Shown: one piece after another, positions 8,523 to 16,510 of the stretch
Position numbering within the stretch: the first letter of the stretch is position 1
Layout of the letters: each line of letters opens with the position of its first letter
NCBI GenBank assembly: GCA_003210285.1
Contig: QCVS01000004.1
Location: 1 to 64,000 of the forward strand
Direction: 5' to 3'
DNA length: 64,000 nt
DNA from: Prochlorococcus sp. AG-686-J21
GTDB taxonomy: Bacteria; Cyanobacteriota; Cyanobacteriia; PCC-6307; Cyanobiaceae
Made by a program: the position numbers and the translations under genes
The notes under the pieces: generated by a model
What the model saw: the letters and a program-made list of their open reading frames with translations, nothing else
Database searches by the model: none
What the model was told of the DNA's origin: nothing

Positions 8523-9473
8523 CTAAAAACTTTCTAATCTTTCAACTGAATCTAATAATTTTAATGTGATGCCTTTTTCGCTCATTGAATGACCGGCATC
8601 ATCTACAATGATTAATTCTGAATTTATTAATTTTCTACTAAGGTCCCAAGCACTCCTAACAGGACATACTACGTCATATCTACCTTGAATTATCATAGTT
8701 GGTATGGATTCAATAATCTTTATATTTTTCAAAATAAAATCTTCTTCTAAGAAGATCTTATTTATAAAATAATGACATTCAATTCTAGCAAAAGCATCTG
8801 AGAAGGAATTAGTTTTACTTTTACCAACATCAATATCCCTTTTTATAAGATGACTTGTAGAAAGTTCCCAATTTGTCCAGGCAGCAGCAGCTTTGGATCT
8901 AAGTTCAATATCTGGGCAAGTTAGATATTTGTAAAACGAAGCTATCAAATCTACCCTTTCATCATTTGGAATTACTGCAATATATTTTTCAAACTCTTCA
9001 GGAAATATCTCACTTGCGCCATATTGATAAAACCATAAGAGTTCAAATTTTCTACATAAAAATATTCCTCTTAAGGTCATACTTAAGACTCTTGATGGAT
9101 TTTTTATTGCATAAATCAAAGCTAGAGTAGATCCCCATGACCCCCCAAACAAATGCCAAGAATCTATTTTCAAATCAACTCTTAATTTTTCAATATCATT
9201 TACTAGGTCGCCTGTTGTATTTTCTCTTAATTCTGAAAAAGGTCTTGAAGAACCGCAGCCTCTTTGATCAAATTGAATAATATCAAATTTTTTGGGATTA
9301 AAATATCGCCTATATCTTGGCTGACTTCCTCCTCCTGGACCACCATGAATTACTAATACCTTTTTACCTTTTGGATTTCCAGATCTTTCCCAATAAATAG
9401 AATGAATTTTACTTACCTGTAAAAAACCCTTTTCTCTTGGTTCGATGGAGGGGAATAAATTTTTCTCTTTCAT
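8523..9473 (-). CDS. pip: proline iminopeptidase (alpha/beta hydrolase)
   Basis: 316 aa, standard length. Cleaves N-terminal proline from peptides in the cytoplasm. Features of peptidase family S33: oxyanion-hole HGGPGGGSQPRYRRYFNP, FDQRGCGSSRP, nucleophile elbow GGSWGSTLALIYA (Ser in GxSxG), catalytic Asp in QGRYDVVCPV and catalytic His in DDAGHSMSE. All triad residues are present. The gene is monocistronic, with a minus-strand terminator of another transcript just upstream. Confidence 0.92.
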   Translation of the reverse strand: MKEKNLFPSIEPREKGFLQVSKIHSIYWERSGNPKGKKVLVIHGGPGGGSQPRYRRYFNPKKFDIIQFDQRGCGSSRPFSELRENTTGDLVNDIEKLRVDLKIDSWHLFGGSWGSTLALIYAIKNPSRVLSMTLRGIFLCRKFELLWFYQYGASEIFPEEFEKYIAVIPNDERVDLIASFYKYLTCPDIELRSKAAAAWTNWELSTSHLIKRDIDVGKSKTNSFSDAFARIECHYFINKIFLEEDFILKNIKIIESIPTMIIQGRYDVVCPVRSAWDLSRKLINSELIIVDDAGHSMSEKGITLKLLDSVERLESF

Positions 9474-9544
9474 TTTATAAATAAAATTTATTGGAAATTG
9501 AAGATTAATATTAAATAATAATAAACATTTTTAATTATATAAAT

Positions 9545-9581
9545 TAATAAAAAAAGAGGCCTGTGATAACAGTCCTCTTTT
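9545..9581 (-). terminator. intrinsic terminator upstream of pip
   Basis: AAAAGAGG (9552-9559) pairs with CCTCTTTT (9574-9581), with CTGT/ACAG extending the stem after one mismatch. On the minus strand the stem is followed by a T run. No protein gene on that strand lies upstream, so it should end a non-coding transcript from the 9.6-9.9 kb stretch. Confidence 0.6.
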
Positions 9582-9912
9582 AGATTTCTTATTTCCTACT
9601 TTCAGGATTTATAATACATAATATAAAGTCCATTTATTCATGAGCTTTAAATACGTGGATAAGGGGATACGTCTCGATAATTTTAGTCCTTATTTGTCGC
9701 TGGTAATTATAAAGCGAAGTCTTATCAGACTAATTGATTGAACTTTATTTTTCGAGTAATCCCATTGTCAGGAATACGCTTCCTATATTTGTAAATTTTC
9801 TAAATTTCAGGCGGACTATCAATCATTTAGATTGCCTCCTAACTCAACATTCATAAATTACTACTATCTCGATTTCAAGTAAATCCGTAAATATGCTGAT
9901 TTACTTTTTTAT
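9582..9912. ncRNA. candidate structured non-coding RNA region
   Basis: No convincing reading frame occurs here, yet the stretch is full of local inverted repeats: ATAAGG/CCTTAT (9659-9664 with 9688-9693), AGTCT/AGACT with a 4-base loop (9718-9731), CAATC/GATTG (9820-9834) and GTAAATC/GATTTAC (9879-9904). A terminator-like hairpin closes it in each direction: T run to the left on minus, T run to the right on plus. A TATAAT at 9610-9615 could be a plus-strand -10. GC is higher locally than in adjacent spacers. I see no match to tmRNA, RNase P RNA, SRP RNA or 6S RNA core motifs. Strand undecided. Confidence 0.4.
9879..9910 (+). terminator. possible intrinsic terminator of the candidate RNA
   Basis: GTAAATC (9879-9885) pairs with GATTTAC (9898-9904) around a 12-base loop and is followed by six T on the plus strand. 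It would end a plus-strand transcript starting near 9620, before the glycosyltransferase gene. Confidence 0.4.
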
Positions 9913-10026
9913 CGATTTGTAAGAGAATTTTGATGTCTTGTTCGTTTTATGATATTTATCTAAATTGTAAATCTATACTTTTAATATTAAAGAAGTTTCT
10001 AGAAACCATAATTTAAGAGGCAGGAA

Positions 10027-11235
10027 ATGATTTTAAATACAAATAGCATTCTCTTGTATTTAGGTTTTTTATCTTTTGTTCTAATATTATTTTCATTCTT
10101 TTATGAAATATATATTTTTAATAAGGCACCTTTTTTAAAAGATTCTGTTTATTCAAAGCCACTTAATGAGAGCCTATCAATTTTAATACCGGCTTTTAAT
10201 GAGGAAATAAATATAGTCAACTGTCTAAAAGCATTAAGTGAAATAAAAAAACCGTGCCAATCTTTTAAAATTTTAGTTGTTGATGACTCAAGTACTGATA
10301 ATACTTATAATGAAGCTATAAAATGTAAAGATAAATATTTTCAAAAAAATGATGATATAAAAATTATTTCGTCTGGGGATAGACCAAGTAACAAAAATTG
10401 GGTTGGCAAAAATTGGGCTTGCTATAAAGGATCAAAACAATTAAGTACTGATTGGATTTTATTTATAGATGCGGACGTCATAATTGGTAAAAATTGTATT
10501 TTCAATGCATTATTAAAATCTTCTGCAGAAGACATTGATTTATTATCTTTGGCTCCAAAAATAAATTGTAATTGCTTAGCAGAATGGATGGTCCAACCAA
10601 TAATGACTAGTCTTCTTATGCTAGGTTTCCCAATTTTTAAAACTAATGATTCATCAAATAAAGATTCTTTTGCCGCAGGTCCATTTATGCTATTTAAAAA
10701 AAAATCCTATGATCTAATTGGCGGACATCTTGAAACATATAATGAAGTCGTTGAAGATTTAGCATTAGCCGAAAAAATAAAATCAAATAATTTAAAATTA
10801 AATTTTTCTATAGCAATTAATGATATCTCTCTAAATATGTATAGGGATTTAAATTCATTGATAGAAGGTTGGAGTAAAAACTGGTTCTTAGGTCTTGAGA
10901 AAAACATTTTAAAATCACTATCGGCATCAATATTTGTATTTTTCTTATATTCATTTCCTTTAATTTTATTTCTGATATCACTAATAAAAATTAATTTAAC
11001 AGATAGTACAAAAATATATTTTCAAACTTTTCTAATTTCTTTTATATCTATTATTAGTTATGGAATAAAAAGGCTAATATTTAAGAATAAATTTAATATC
11101 CCTAACAATTACTGGTACCTCAATAGCATAGGAGGATTTATTGTAATTTATATTAGTTTTTTGTCTATTTATAGAACAGTTACGGGCAATGGATGGACTT
11201 GGAAGGGTAGAAAGTTACATAAGAAATTCGATTGA
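10027..11235 (+). CDS. family 2 glycosyltransferase, membrane-bound
   Basis: 402 aa. An N-terminal membrane helix (about 7-28) precedes a GT-A domain: SILIPAFNEEINI, LVVDDSSTDNT, the metal-binding DAD in WILFIDADVII, and EDLALAEKI. A C-terminal W-x-KNWFLG takes the place of the Q/RxxRW-type motif, followed by three or four membrane helices. The layout resembles HpnB- and CruC/CruG-type enzymes that glycosylate lipids or carotenoids at the membrane face. The acceptor is unknown. A possible ribosome site (AAGAGGCAGGAAATG) precedes the start. Confidence 0.85.
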   Translation: MILNTNSILLYLGFLSFVLILFSFFYEIYIFNKAPFLKDSVYSKPLNESLSILIPAFNEEINIVNCLKALSEIKKPCQSFKILVVDDSSTDNTYNEAIKCKDKYFQKNDDIKIISSGDRPSNKNWVGKNWACYKGSKQLSTDWILFIDADVIIGKNCIFNALLKSSAEDIDLLSLAPKINCNCLAEWMVQPIMTSLLMLGFPIFKTNDSSNKDSFAAGPFMLFKKKSYDLIGGHLETYNEVVEDLALAEKIKSNNLKLNFSIAINDISLNMYRDLNSLIEGWSKNWFLGLEKNILKSLSASIFVFFLYSFPLILFLISLIKINLTDSTKIYFQTFLISFISIISYGIKRLIFKNKFNIPNNYWYLNSIGGFIVIYISFLSIYRTVTGNGWTWKGRKLHKKFD

Positions 11236-11243
11236 TAAAAGTT

Positions 11244-11432
11244 TTAACTTTCTTCAGTTTCATAAAGTAAAATACTTTCAATTATCATCCGATCACCATC
11301 TGTTAATTCATTATTTTCTATTTTCCATTCTGTAAACTTTATACAATCCTCAAGAGATGGATTTGCATTTCTACATTTTCGCCACTCTCTAATCCAATCT
11401 GCTAAAGCATAGGTAATTTTTGTTGTAAGCAT
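11244..11432 (-). CDS. small hypothetical protein, 62 aa
   Basis: Soluble, all-helical-looking protein (LADWIREWRKCRNANPSLEDCIKF...). No signal peptide. It starts only 3 bp after the stop of the 46-aa gene at 11436-11576, so the two are likely one transcript. It ends 8 bp from the convergent glycosyltransferase. Family not recognised. Confidence 0.6.
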   Translation of the reverse strand: MLTTKITYALADWIREWRKCRNANPSLEDCIKFTEWKIENNELTDGDRMIIESILLYETEES

Positions 11433-11435
11433 TTT

Positions 11436-11576
11436 TTACCAATCTGGATAAATTAAATCTTCTCCAATTGGTTCCTCATGAAATTCTCCCTTTTTTAAAC
11501 CTCTTTCGTATTGATCAATAATTTTCTGATAGGAGTGTATAGAGGGTATTAAATCTCCCACGTAGTTTGGTTCCAT
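11436..11576 (-). CDS. small hypothetical protein, 46 aa
   Basis: ATG at 11576 to TAA. Acidic, soluble (MEPNYVGDLIPSIHSYQKII...GEDLIYPDW). Spacing of 3 bp to the next gene (62 aa) and full coding-like composition support it. No function suggested. Confidence 0.55.
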   Translation of the reverse strand: MEPNYVGDLIPSIHSYQKIIDQYERGLKKGEFHEEPIGEDLIYPDW

Positions 11577-11642
11577 AAATATATTATAAATATTATCTTA
11601 TTAATCACTATATATAGAAATCACATAAATCATGAATTAAAA

Positions 11643-11984
11643 TTATTTCCCCATCGCTCTTCTTAATTTTGCAGCTTCATCTAAACCCTCCATTATTGTA
11701 AATGTAGAATTCTCAGTTGCTTTTTTTCTCAACTTTGAAAGCTCTCTATATTCTTCAGATTCAAAAGCTTCAACTGCTGCTCTCATGGAGGGAAATTCAC
11801 AAATAACAGCTAAATTGGAATCCTCAGTTCGTTCCTTACCTAATGGTTCTGTATCTTTTGCAAATACTTCCCCACCAACTTCTTTTAGCCATGGACCAAC
11901 TTTATTTACATACTCATCAAATAATTCCTGGTTAATTATTCTTGCTGTTGATATCCAGTAGCCTTTTGCTCCTTTTTTATCCAT
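11643..11984 (-). CDS. DUF1330 family protein
   Basis: 113 aa. The pattern KGYWISTARIINQELFDEYVNKV, GGEVFAKDTEP, and VICEFPSMRAAVEAFESEEYREL is that of DUF1330 (dimeric alpha/beta ferredoxin-like barrel). Members are small soluble proteins of uncertain role, distantly related to EthD/ABM monooxygenase-like folds. Single gene with spacers on both sides. Confidence 0.85.
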   Translation of the reverse strand: MDKKGAKGYWISTARIINQELFDEYVNKVGPWLKEVGGEVFAKDTEPLGKERTEDSNLAVICEFPSMRAAVEAFESEEYRELSKLRKKATENSTFTIMEGLDEAAKLRRAMGK

Positions 11985-12152
11985 AAAATAAAAATAATCT
12001 CTAAACTCAATTTAAATATAATTTACTTTTTAGGAAGGATCTTTATAAAAGTTTTTATTAATGTAATATGTTTTTTTGAAATCAATAATTGAATATAAAA
12101 GAAAATAGGCTTAACTTTTATAAAGAGTACTAGTTATTAATCTATATCTAAT

Positions 12153-12248
12153 ATGGATTTCATCAATAAGAACAAGATCCTTACAGTTATGGCTTTTATA
12201 GCAATTTTATCCTTTGTTTTAGAAAAAACAGGGATTATTCACCCCTAA
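12153..12248 (+). CDS. single-helix small membrane protein, 31 aa
   Basis: ATG 12153 to TAA. A short basic start (MDFINKNK) is followed by one helix (ILTVMAFIAILSFVLE) and a Pro-ending tail. The inside-positive charge pattern and helix length are those of real single-pass proteins. Not a recognised photosystem subunit. Confidence 0.5.
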   Translation: MDFINKNKILTVMAFIAILSFVLEKTGIIHP

Positions 12249-12289
12249 AAATTATTTAAACTAAATATTTCTAGATAAAAGAATTCAAA

Positions 12290-12379
12290 TTAATGAAATA
12301 AATAAACCACAAGAATTGCTGCAACAATGAGTATTGGAGATAATGCTGTAAACATTAAAGTCTTGAAATTAAGTCCCAT
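12290..12379 (-). CDS. single-helix small membrane protein, 29 aa
   Basis: ATG 12379 to TAA. Almost the entire peptide is one hydrophobic helix (LMFTALSPILIVAAILVVYLF). The size is like PetL, PsbI or Psb30, but the sequence matches none that I know. It converges with the 31-aa gene at 12153-12248. Confidence 0.45.
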   Translation of the reverse strand: MGLNFKTLMFTALSPILIVAAILVVYLFH

Positions 12380-12467
12380 TACATTTAAATAAATATACAA
12401 ACTAAGTAAAGAATACTTTTAAGTATTGGCAATAAGTAGAATTTACATTGTTTAGATATGCAAAAAA

Positions 12468-12704
12468 ATGAATAAAAAAAGATACCAAGAAGAATATGAA
12501 GAAGGTTCTAATTTACTTTGGCCTAGCGAAGAAGAAGATAAAATTACCAGAAAATTTTATAGAGATTTATCACATCTATCTAAAAAAATTATTCATAATG
12601 AAAATGAAAATAAAAAGTTAAATTTATTAAAAAAAATTTTTAGAGTCTTTACTGGAAAGGGAGGTTCATCAAAAAATATAGATCAATCGATAAGAAATTT
12701 TTAG
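12468..12704 (+). CDS. hypothetical charged protein, 78 aa
   Basis: Soluble and highly charged. The N-terminus is acidic (YQEEYEEGSNLLWPSEEED) and the middle and C-terminus are Lys-rich and helical. No domain recognised. It ends 27 bp before the CPBP protease gene on the same strand and may be cotranscribed with it. Confidence 0.55.
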   Translation: MNKKRYQEEYEEGSNLLWPSEEEDKITRKFYRDLSHLSKKIIHNENENKKLNLLKKIFRVFTGKGGSSKNIDQSIRNF

Positions 12705-12731
12705 CTTGATTAATTTATTAAATAAAAAATT

Positions 12732-13601
12732 ATGTCTAATCCAAACAAGAAAAACAAAAAAAAAATAAACAGTATTGTTCTTTTTAAAAATAAAATTTTT
12801 GTAACCATAGTTTTCATTCCATTTCTTTACTTATTAGGTTGGATATTTTCACAACCATTTTTATTCTTAAGTGTAAGCAAAGAAGCTTTATCCTTAATAG
12901 GAACAATTTTTACATTCTTATTATTTATTTTCTTAATGCCTACATGGTTTAATTATCGTTGGAAAATAAGAAATAGCTGGTCAACACTTGGTTTAAATAA
13001 TAAAACTTTAATGAATAATATTTTATCTTTTTCTCAAGGAATTATTTTTGCTTTAATACTATTAATTTTAATTTTGATACCATTACTCACAAATAACTAT
13101 ATTTCTTTTTCAGGAGTATTGTCCTCAGACATAATATTAAATGGAATTTTACTTACTTTTGGCATTGGTGTTGCTGAGGAAATAATTTTTAGGGGATGGC
13201 TTTTAGAAGACTTAAAACTTCAATTCGGAATAAAAATTGCCTTAATAAGTCAATCTGTAGTTTTTAGCCTTGTTCATATTGGATTCAAGATGCCATTTTG
13301 GAATACATTAGGAACTCTTATAGGTTTATTCACCTTAGGAATTCTTTGTTCAATAATAAGATTAAAAGATGAGGGATCTTTGTGGGGAGCTATTGGTCTT
13401 CATGGTGGACTTGTCGGTATTTGGTTTGTTTTAAATAATGGTTTAATAAATGTATCTAAAGAAGCACCTGGTTGGTTAGTTGGTTATGGTTCACCTAACA
13501 CAAATCCATTAGGTGGTTTCTATGGGATTTCATTATTGCTGATTTCTTGCGTTTTTTACTTTTTAAAATTTAAGAATCAAATATTCAAATTTATAAAGTA
13601 G
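12732..13601 (+). CDS. CPBP-family intramembrane metalloprotease (Abi/CAAX type)
   Basis: 289 aa with a lysine-rich start (NKKNKKKINS) and about seven or eight hydrophobic helices. The three signature motifs of the CPBP family are present: EEIIFRGWLLEDL (EExxxR), FSLVHIGF (FxxxH) and LHGGLVG (HxxxG). Family members are intramembrane glutamate-dependent proteases; bacterial ones are linked to bacteriocin self-immunity or protein maturation, and plant homologues sit in plastid membranes. The substrate here is unknown. Confidence 0.88.
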   Translation: MSNPNKKNKKKINSIVLFKNKIFVTIVFIPFLYLLGWIFSQPFLFLSVSKEALSLIGTIFTFLLFIFLMPTWFNYRWKIRNSWSTLGLNNKTLMNNILSFSQGIIFALILLILILIPLLTNNYISFSGVLSSDIILNGILLTFGIGVAEEIIFRGWLLEDLKLQFGIKIALISQSVVFSLVHIGFKMPFWNTLGTLIGLFTLGILCSIIRLKDEGSLWGAIGLHGGLVGIWFVLNNGLINVSKEAPGWLVGYGSPNTNPLGGFYGISLLLISCVFYFLKFKNQIFKFIK

Positions 13602-13620
13602 ATAGGAATCCTTTTAAAAT

Positions 13621-13908
13621 TTATATTAATCTCGCTAAAGTCAATAATGCGTTGAGACTTTCTAATCTTTTTTGAGCTTGAATTATCATTCTTTTAGAAT
13701 CCGGAACACAATCAGCCTGTAATGATAATGCATAAGAATATTCTTCATTAGTGCAAACTATGCATTTTTCAATCTTTGATTTAGAATCAGCATTAATCAT
13801 ATTAAGATTATCTATAAAATTTTTACCCACAATTTGCAAAAGGAGTTGATTAAAAGCTTGTTCTGATGAATTATTAGTCAAATTTAATTTTCTTTTAATG
13901 CTAAGCAT
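13621..13908 (-). CDS. hypothetical protein, 95 aa
   Basis: Soluble helical protein with a short C-x2-C (KCIVCTNEEYSYALSLQADCVPDS) and a C-terminal helix (MIIQAQKRLESLNALLTLARL). Three cysteines could bind metal, but the layout fits no known finger. Converges with the CPBP gene (19 bp gap). Confidence 0.55.
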   Translation of the reverse strand: MLSIKRKLNLTNNSSEQAFNQLLLQIVGKNFIDNLNMINADSKSKIEKCIVCTNEEYSYALSLQADCVPDSKRMIIQAQKRLESLNALLTLARLI

Positions 13909-14073
13909 TATGCAAAAAATTGCTATGTAAAATAATAAATCAACTTATATATTCTTATATAATGTATCGTTTGATTTTATAGAGATGTTAAGTTTTCATT
14001 TTAAATAGATATAAATACCGATGTCTTTTGTTTGAGAAATTGTCAGATTAAAAGAAAGTTTAAATATTTAATT

Positions 14074-14241
14074 ATGAACTTAGAGGCAGGATTTAGATTC
14101 ATTATTTTTTTGTTATTATTTGGATCTACTAATTATTTGATGATGCTAAAAAGATATCAAAACGACCTCAAGAAAAGACTAGTTATACAAAAGGATAGAA
14201 TTGCAGAGTTATATCCTAAAGGAACTTTTATAAGCGTATAA
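14074..14241 (+). CDS. single-helix membrane protein, 55 aa
   Basis: Start chosen at ATG 14074 (MNLEAGFRFIIF), which places the helix near the N-terminus; an in-frame alternative start at 14032 would add 14 basic residues. One membrane helix (FIIFLLLFGSTNYLMML) is followed by a charged helical tail (KRYQNDLKKRLVIQKDRIAEL). Typical small single-pass layout with the tail in the cytoplasm. Family unknown. Confidence 0.5.
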   Translation: MNLEAGFRFIIFLLLFGSTNYLMMLKRYQNDLKKRLVIQKDRIAELYPKGTFISV

Positions 14242-14380
14242 AATTATAAATAAAATATATTCATAATTTAGATTTTTAAATTTCAACTGATATTGGGACA
14301 CCTTTTAAAAATGAAAAAATTTTTTTTGAGAAGTAAATTTATTTTTCAAAATTTAAAATTATTTTTAAATCAAAATTCAT

Positions 14381-14629
14381 TTACCATTTTGGATTAGTTT
14401 TTTGCCATCCTTCATTTATTAAATTTTTCCAAAATAATCTTGCATCTTCTATCTTCATTTCTCTTCTTGTTTTCATTAAAGGTGGATTTTCCCCATGACT
14501 ACCCATGACAATGCCCTCTTCAATAAACATAAATTTGATCAAATCCTCTTTATTTTCGTTTTTTTTATAAAAACGAATTACTCCAACAGAGTTAGAATCA
14601 ATTAACCAAAAATCATTTTCTTTTTTCAT
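14381..14629 (-). CDS. DUF1651 protein
   Basis: 82 aa. DUF1651 features: FWLIDSNSVGVIRFYK at the N-terminus, TRREMKIEDARLFWKNLINEGWQK at the C-terminus. The family is largely confined to marine picocyanobacteria, occurs in many copies in some strains and has no known function. Soluble, no signal. Confidence 0.8.
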   Translation of the reverse strand: MKKENDFWLIDSNSVGVIRFYKKNENKEDLIKFMFIEEGIVMGSHGENPPLMKTRREMKIEDARLFWKNLINEGWQKTNPKW

Positions 14630-14728
14630 TTATTTTGAAGTTTAATGAAAAGAAATCAAATCAAAGACATCTATAAAATAATCTAATTTAGACATTGAAA
14701 GAAAAAATATATTTTCATCAAAATTAAT

Positions 14729-15145
14729 TTAATATTTACTCTGTCGATTCTTCTTTAATTCTCCCCGTTTTTTTTTTGAATCAAGCCTTCTATTTTGAGA
14801 AGCTTTAGATGGTTTAGTAGCTTTTCTAACTTTGGTAAAATTTTTTAATGAATTTCTAATTAATGAGCTAATTCTTGCTATGGCTATTTGTCTATTAAGT
14901 AATTGATTTCTTTCTTCCTGAACGGCTATACATATACAATTATTGACTAATTTAGTTTTCAATTTTTTGATTATAACTTTCTTTTGATAATCATTTAAGA
15001 CTTTTGATTCTTCGATATTAAAAATAATTTCTACTCTAGTATTAGTTTTATTTACTTTTTGACCTCCTGGGCCAGATGATCTAGAAAAACGCCATTTTAA
15101 TTCTCTTGAAGGAATTACTAATCTGGTAGTAATAATTAAATCCAT
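14729..15145 (-). CDS. arfB: peptidyl-tRNA hydrolase ArfB (YaeJ type ribosome rescue factor)
   Basis: 138 aa, normal length. The RF1/RF2-like catalytic motif GPGGQ lies in SRSSGPGGQKVNKTNTRVE (residues 21-39). The basic C-terminal tail (RKATKPSKASQNRRLDSKKKRGELKK) is the part that enters the mRNA channel of stalled ribosomes. The enzyme releases nascent peptide from stalled ribosomes without a stop codon. Single gene on minus, divergent from the 79-aa gene at 15349. Confidence 0.9.
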   Translation of the reverse strand: MDLIITTRLVIPSRELKWRFSRSSGPGGQKVNKTNTRVEIIFNIEESKVLNDYQKKVIIKKLKTKLVNNCICIAVQEERNQLLNRQIAIARISSLIRNSLKNFTKVRKATKPSKASQNRRLDSKKKRGELKKNRQSKY

Positions 15146-15230
15146 TTTTATTTCTAAAACATCCTCAGCTCATATCCAAATATACTTTTAAATTATAATA
15201 CCAATTAAAAATAGATCGGTAAATACTGGC

Positions 15231-15274
15231 CGGTTTAGTTGGTAAACCGAAATTCGGTGTATTTGCCGTATAAT
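15231..15274 (+). promoter_or_regulatory. promoter with overlapping inverted repeats
   Basis: A consensus -10 TATAAT (15269-15274) has, 17 bp upstream, an inverted repeat ACCGAA-A-TTCGGT (15246-15258) that covers the -35 position. A second hairpin CGGTTTA/TAAACCG (15231-15250) shares bases with it. The element lies about 75 bp before the 79-aa gene at 15349. It looks like a regulated promoter with an operator over the -35, or mutually exclusive RNA hairpins if transcribed from further upstream. Confidence 0.45.
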
Positions 15275-15348
15275 TTTCTTCGGTTTGTATCCTTACAAGA
15301 TTCAAATATTTGTAAGATATTTGATTTGTACTTAATTCAAAGGTCACT

Positions 15349-15588
15349 ATGTATTCAATGTTTGATCTTCTTTTTGAAACTCCTTCATATCGTTCAGTAT
15401 ATGTTATTTCTGATACCGAGATGAAAGAACTCAAGAAAAACCATCATCAAGAAGAACTTGATGAAATCACAACACAAAGAAAAAGACTTGAAGATGCTTT
15501 TAAATCACAATTAAAACATCTTGACGAAAGGGAAAAAGAAGTCAAGAATGAGCTTAAATTAATTTCCGGAACTAAAGGAAAAGCATAA
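15349..15588 (+). CDS. small coiled-coil protein, 79 aa
   Basis: N-terminal 25 residues (MYSMFDLLFETPSYRSVYVISD) are ordered and aromatic-rich, not unlike the start of small heat-shock proteins, but no alpha-crystallin domain follows. Residues 27-75 are a long charged helix (MKELKKNHHQEELDEITTQR...LDEREKEVKNELK). Strong flanking signals (a promoter with operator-like repeats, a strong terminator) argue for a well-expressed single gene. Function unknown. Confidence 0.7.
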   Translation: MYSMFDLLFETPSYRSVYVISDTEMKELKKNHHQEELDEITTQRKRLEDAFKSQLKHLDEREKEVKNELKLISGTKGKA

Positions 15589-15613
15589 TTTTTTTTTCAA
15601 AAAAATTATTACT

Positions 15614-15644
15614 AAAAAGACGGTTAAAAATAACCGTCTTTTTT
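15614..15644 (+). terminator. strong intrinsic terminator
   Basis: Perfect 13-bp inverted repeat (AAAAAGACGGTTA / TAACCGTCTTTTT) around an AAAA loop, ending in T6. It closes the 79-aa gene. Confidence 0.85.
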
Positions 15645-15705
15645 CTTAATTAATTTATAAATTTTTTTAACCACGAATTCATAAAATCTTATCCATAATA
15701 CATAT

Positions 15706-15810
15706 ATGAATAATAAGAAAGAGCAAATAAGAATGTTTTTACCATTTAGTTGGGTAATTTGTGCTGTTATTTCTTTCGCATATATAAATTCTCATTTAAT
15801 TAATACTTAG
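15706..15810 (+). CDS. single-helix small membrane protein, 34 aa
   Basis: ATG 15706 to TAG, 5 bp before the next gene. A polar start (MNNKKEQIRM) precedes one helix (FLPFSWVICAVISFAYI). The tight spacing suggests an operon with the 114-aa membrane protein. Function unknown. Confidence 0.5.
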   Translation: MNNKKEQIRMFLPFSWVICAVISFAYINSHLINT

Positions 15811-15815
15811 TTTAA

Positions 15816-16160
15816 ATGGATAAATTATCAAAAGAACAAGTATTAGCTTCTTCAAGCGGATGGGTTGCATCTCTATTAAATTTCTTACCAGGAGTTGGAA
15901 CTGGTTATCTATATCAGAGAAGGTGGTTACCATATTTCATTACTGCTGGAGCAGTAACAGCATGGTTTGTTATCGGAATAATTTTGCAAGGTGATAAAGA
16001 GCCAAGTCAAACAGAACAATTAATAGGTATCTCAGGCTTATTTTTCATATCAATAATAACAGTAGTGGAAGCTAACTTAGCTTTTAAGAAAGCTGTAAAA
16101 ATAGCTTCTATTAAAAAAGAAGAAGTAAAAACTCCTATAAAAAAAGGATGGTTTAAATAA
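15816..16160 (+). CDS. membrane protein with TM2-like segment, 114 aa
   Basis: About three hydrophobic segments: GWVASLLNFLPGVGTGYLYQRRW (glycine-rich, like the TM2 type hairpin), YFITAGAVTAWFVIGIILQ and LIGISGLFFISIITVV. The C-terminal tail is basic (KKEEVKTPIKKGWFK). TM2-like segments occur in small membrane proteins of mostly unknown role. Operon with the preceding 34-aa gene is likely. Confidence 0.65.
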   Translation: MDKLSKEQVLASSSGWVASLLNFLPGVGTGYLYQRRWLPYFITAGAVTAWFVIGIILQGDKEPSQTEQLIGISGLFFISIITVVEANLAFKKAVKIASIKKEEVKTPIKKGWFK

Positions 16161-16166
16161 ATTCTA

Positions 16167-16439
16167 CTAATTGTAGAAAAATAAAATTTCTTTTTCTTTT
16201 AGGCCTTCCCAACCAGAATCAATTAATAATTTATCTAGGGTACCTTTATCAAAATGCTTAGAGCCTGTTTTAACGCATCTATTCCTCATTGATTTTTTGA
16301 CTCCGCTTCTTTCTCTTTTGTTTTCTTCATTCATAATCCTGTTATAAAGCTCAAGCATTTTAGGTGGTATTGGAGTCCCATCTAGGTCAATACCGTTTTC
16401 AATTGCTTCATCAACTGCTTGCATCCCTATTTTTTTCAT
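16167..16439 (-). CDS. conserved-type hypothetical protein, 90 aa
   Basis: Soluble protein with distinct motifs NGIDLDGTPIPPKMLELYNR and LLIDSGWEGLKEKEI. The middle is basic (KRERSGVKKSMRNRCVK). Composition suggests a folded domain with a basic face, possibly nucleic-acid binding, but this is only an impression. It converges with the TM2-like gene and lies 71 bp downstream of the peroxiredoxin gene on the same strand. Confidence 0.65.
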   Translation of the reverse strand: MKKIGMQAVDEAIENGIDLDGTPIPPKMLELYNRIMNEENKRERSGVKKSMRNRCVKTGSKHFDKGTLDKLLIDSGWEGLKEKEILFFYN

Positions 16440-16510
16440 AAAGTTAGATTTATTTATAGAGAATATACTATAAGAAAAGATATTGATTTCTAAGTATTTG
16501 AATAATTAAT

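Noticed and set aside
9582-9912. tmRNA or 6S RNA as identity for the structured region
   Set aside because: No tag-peptide reading frame ending in Ala-Ala, no tRNA-like ends, and no 6S central-bubble layout could be found.
15165-15434. 89-codon frame on the minus strand
   Set aside because: It covers the promoter-like repeats and the start of the 79-aa plus-strand gene. Its sequence is low in order and it has no start signal; the plus gene has a strong terminator.
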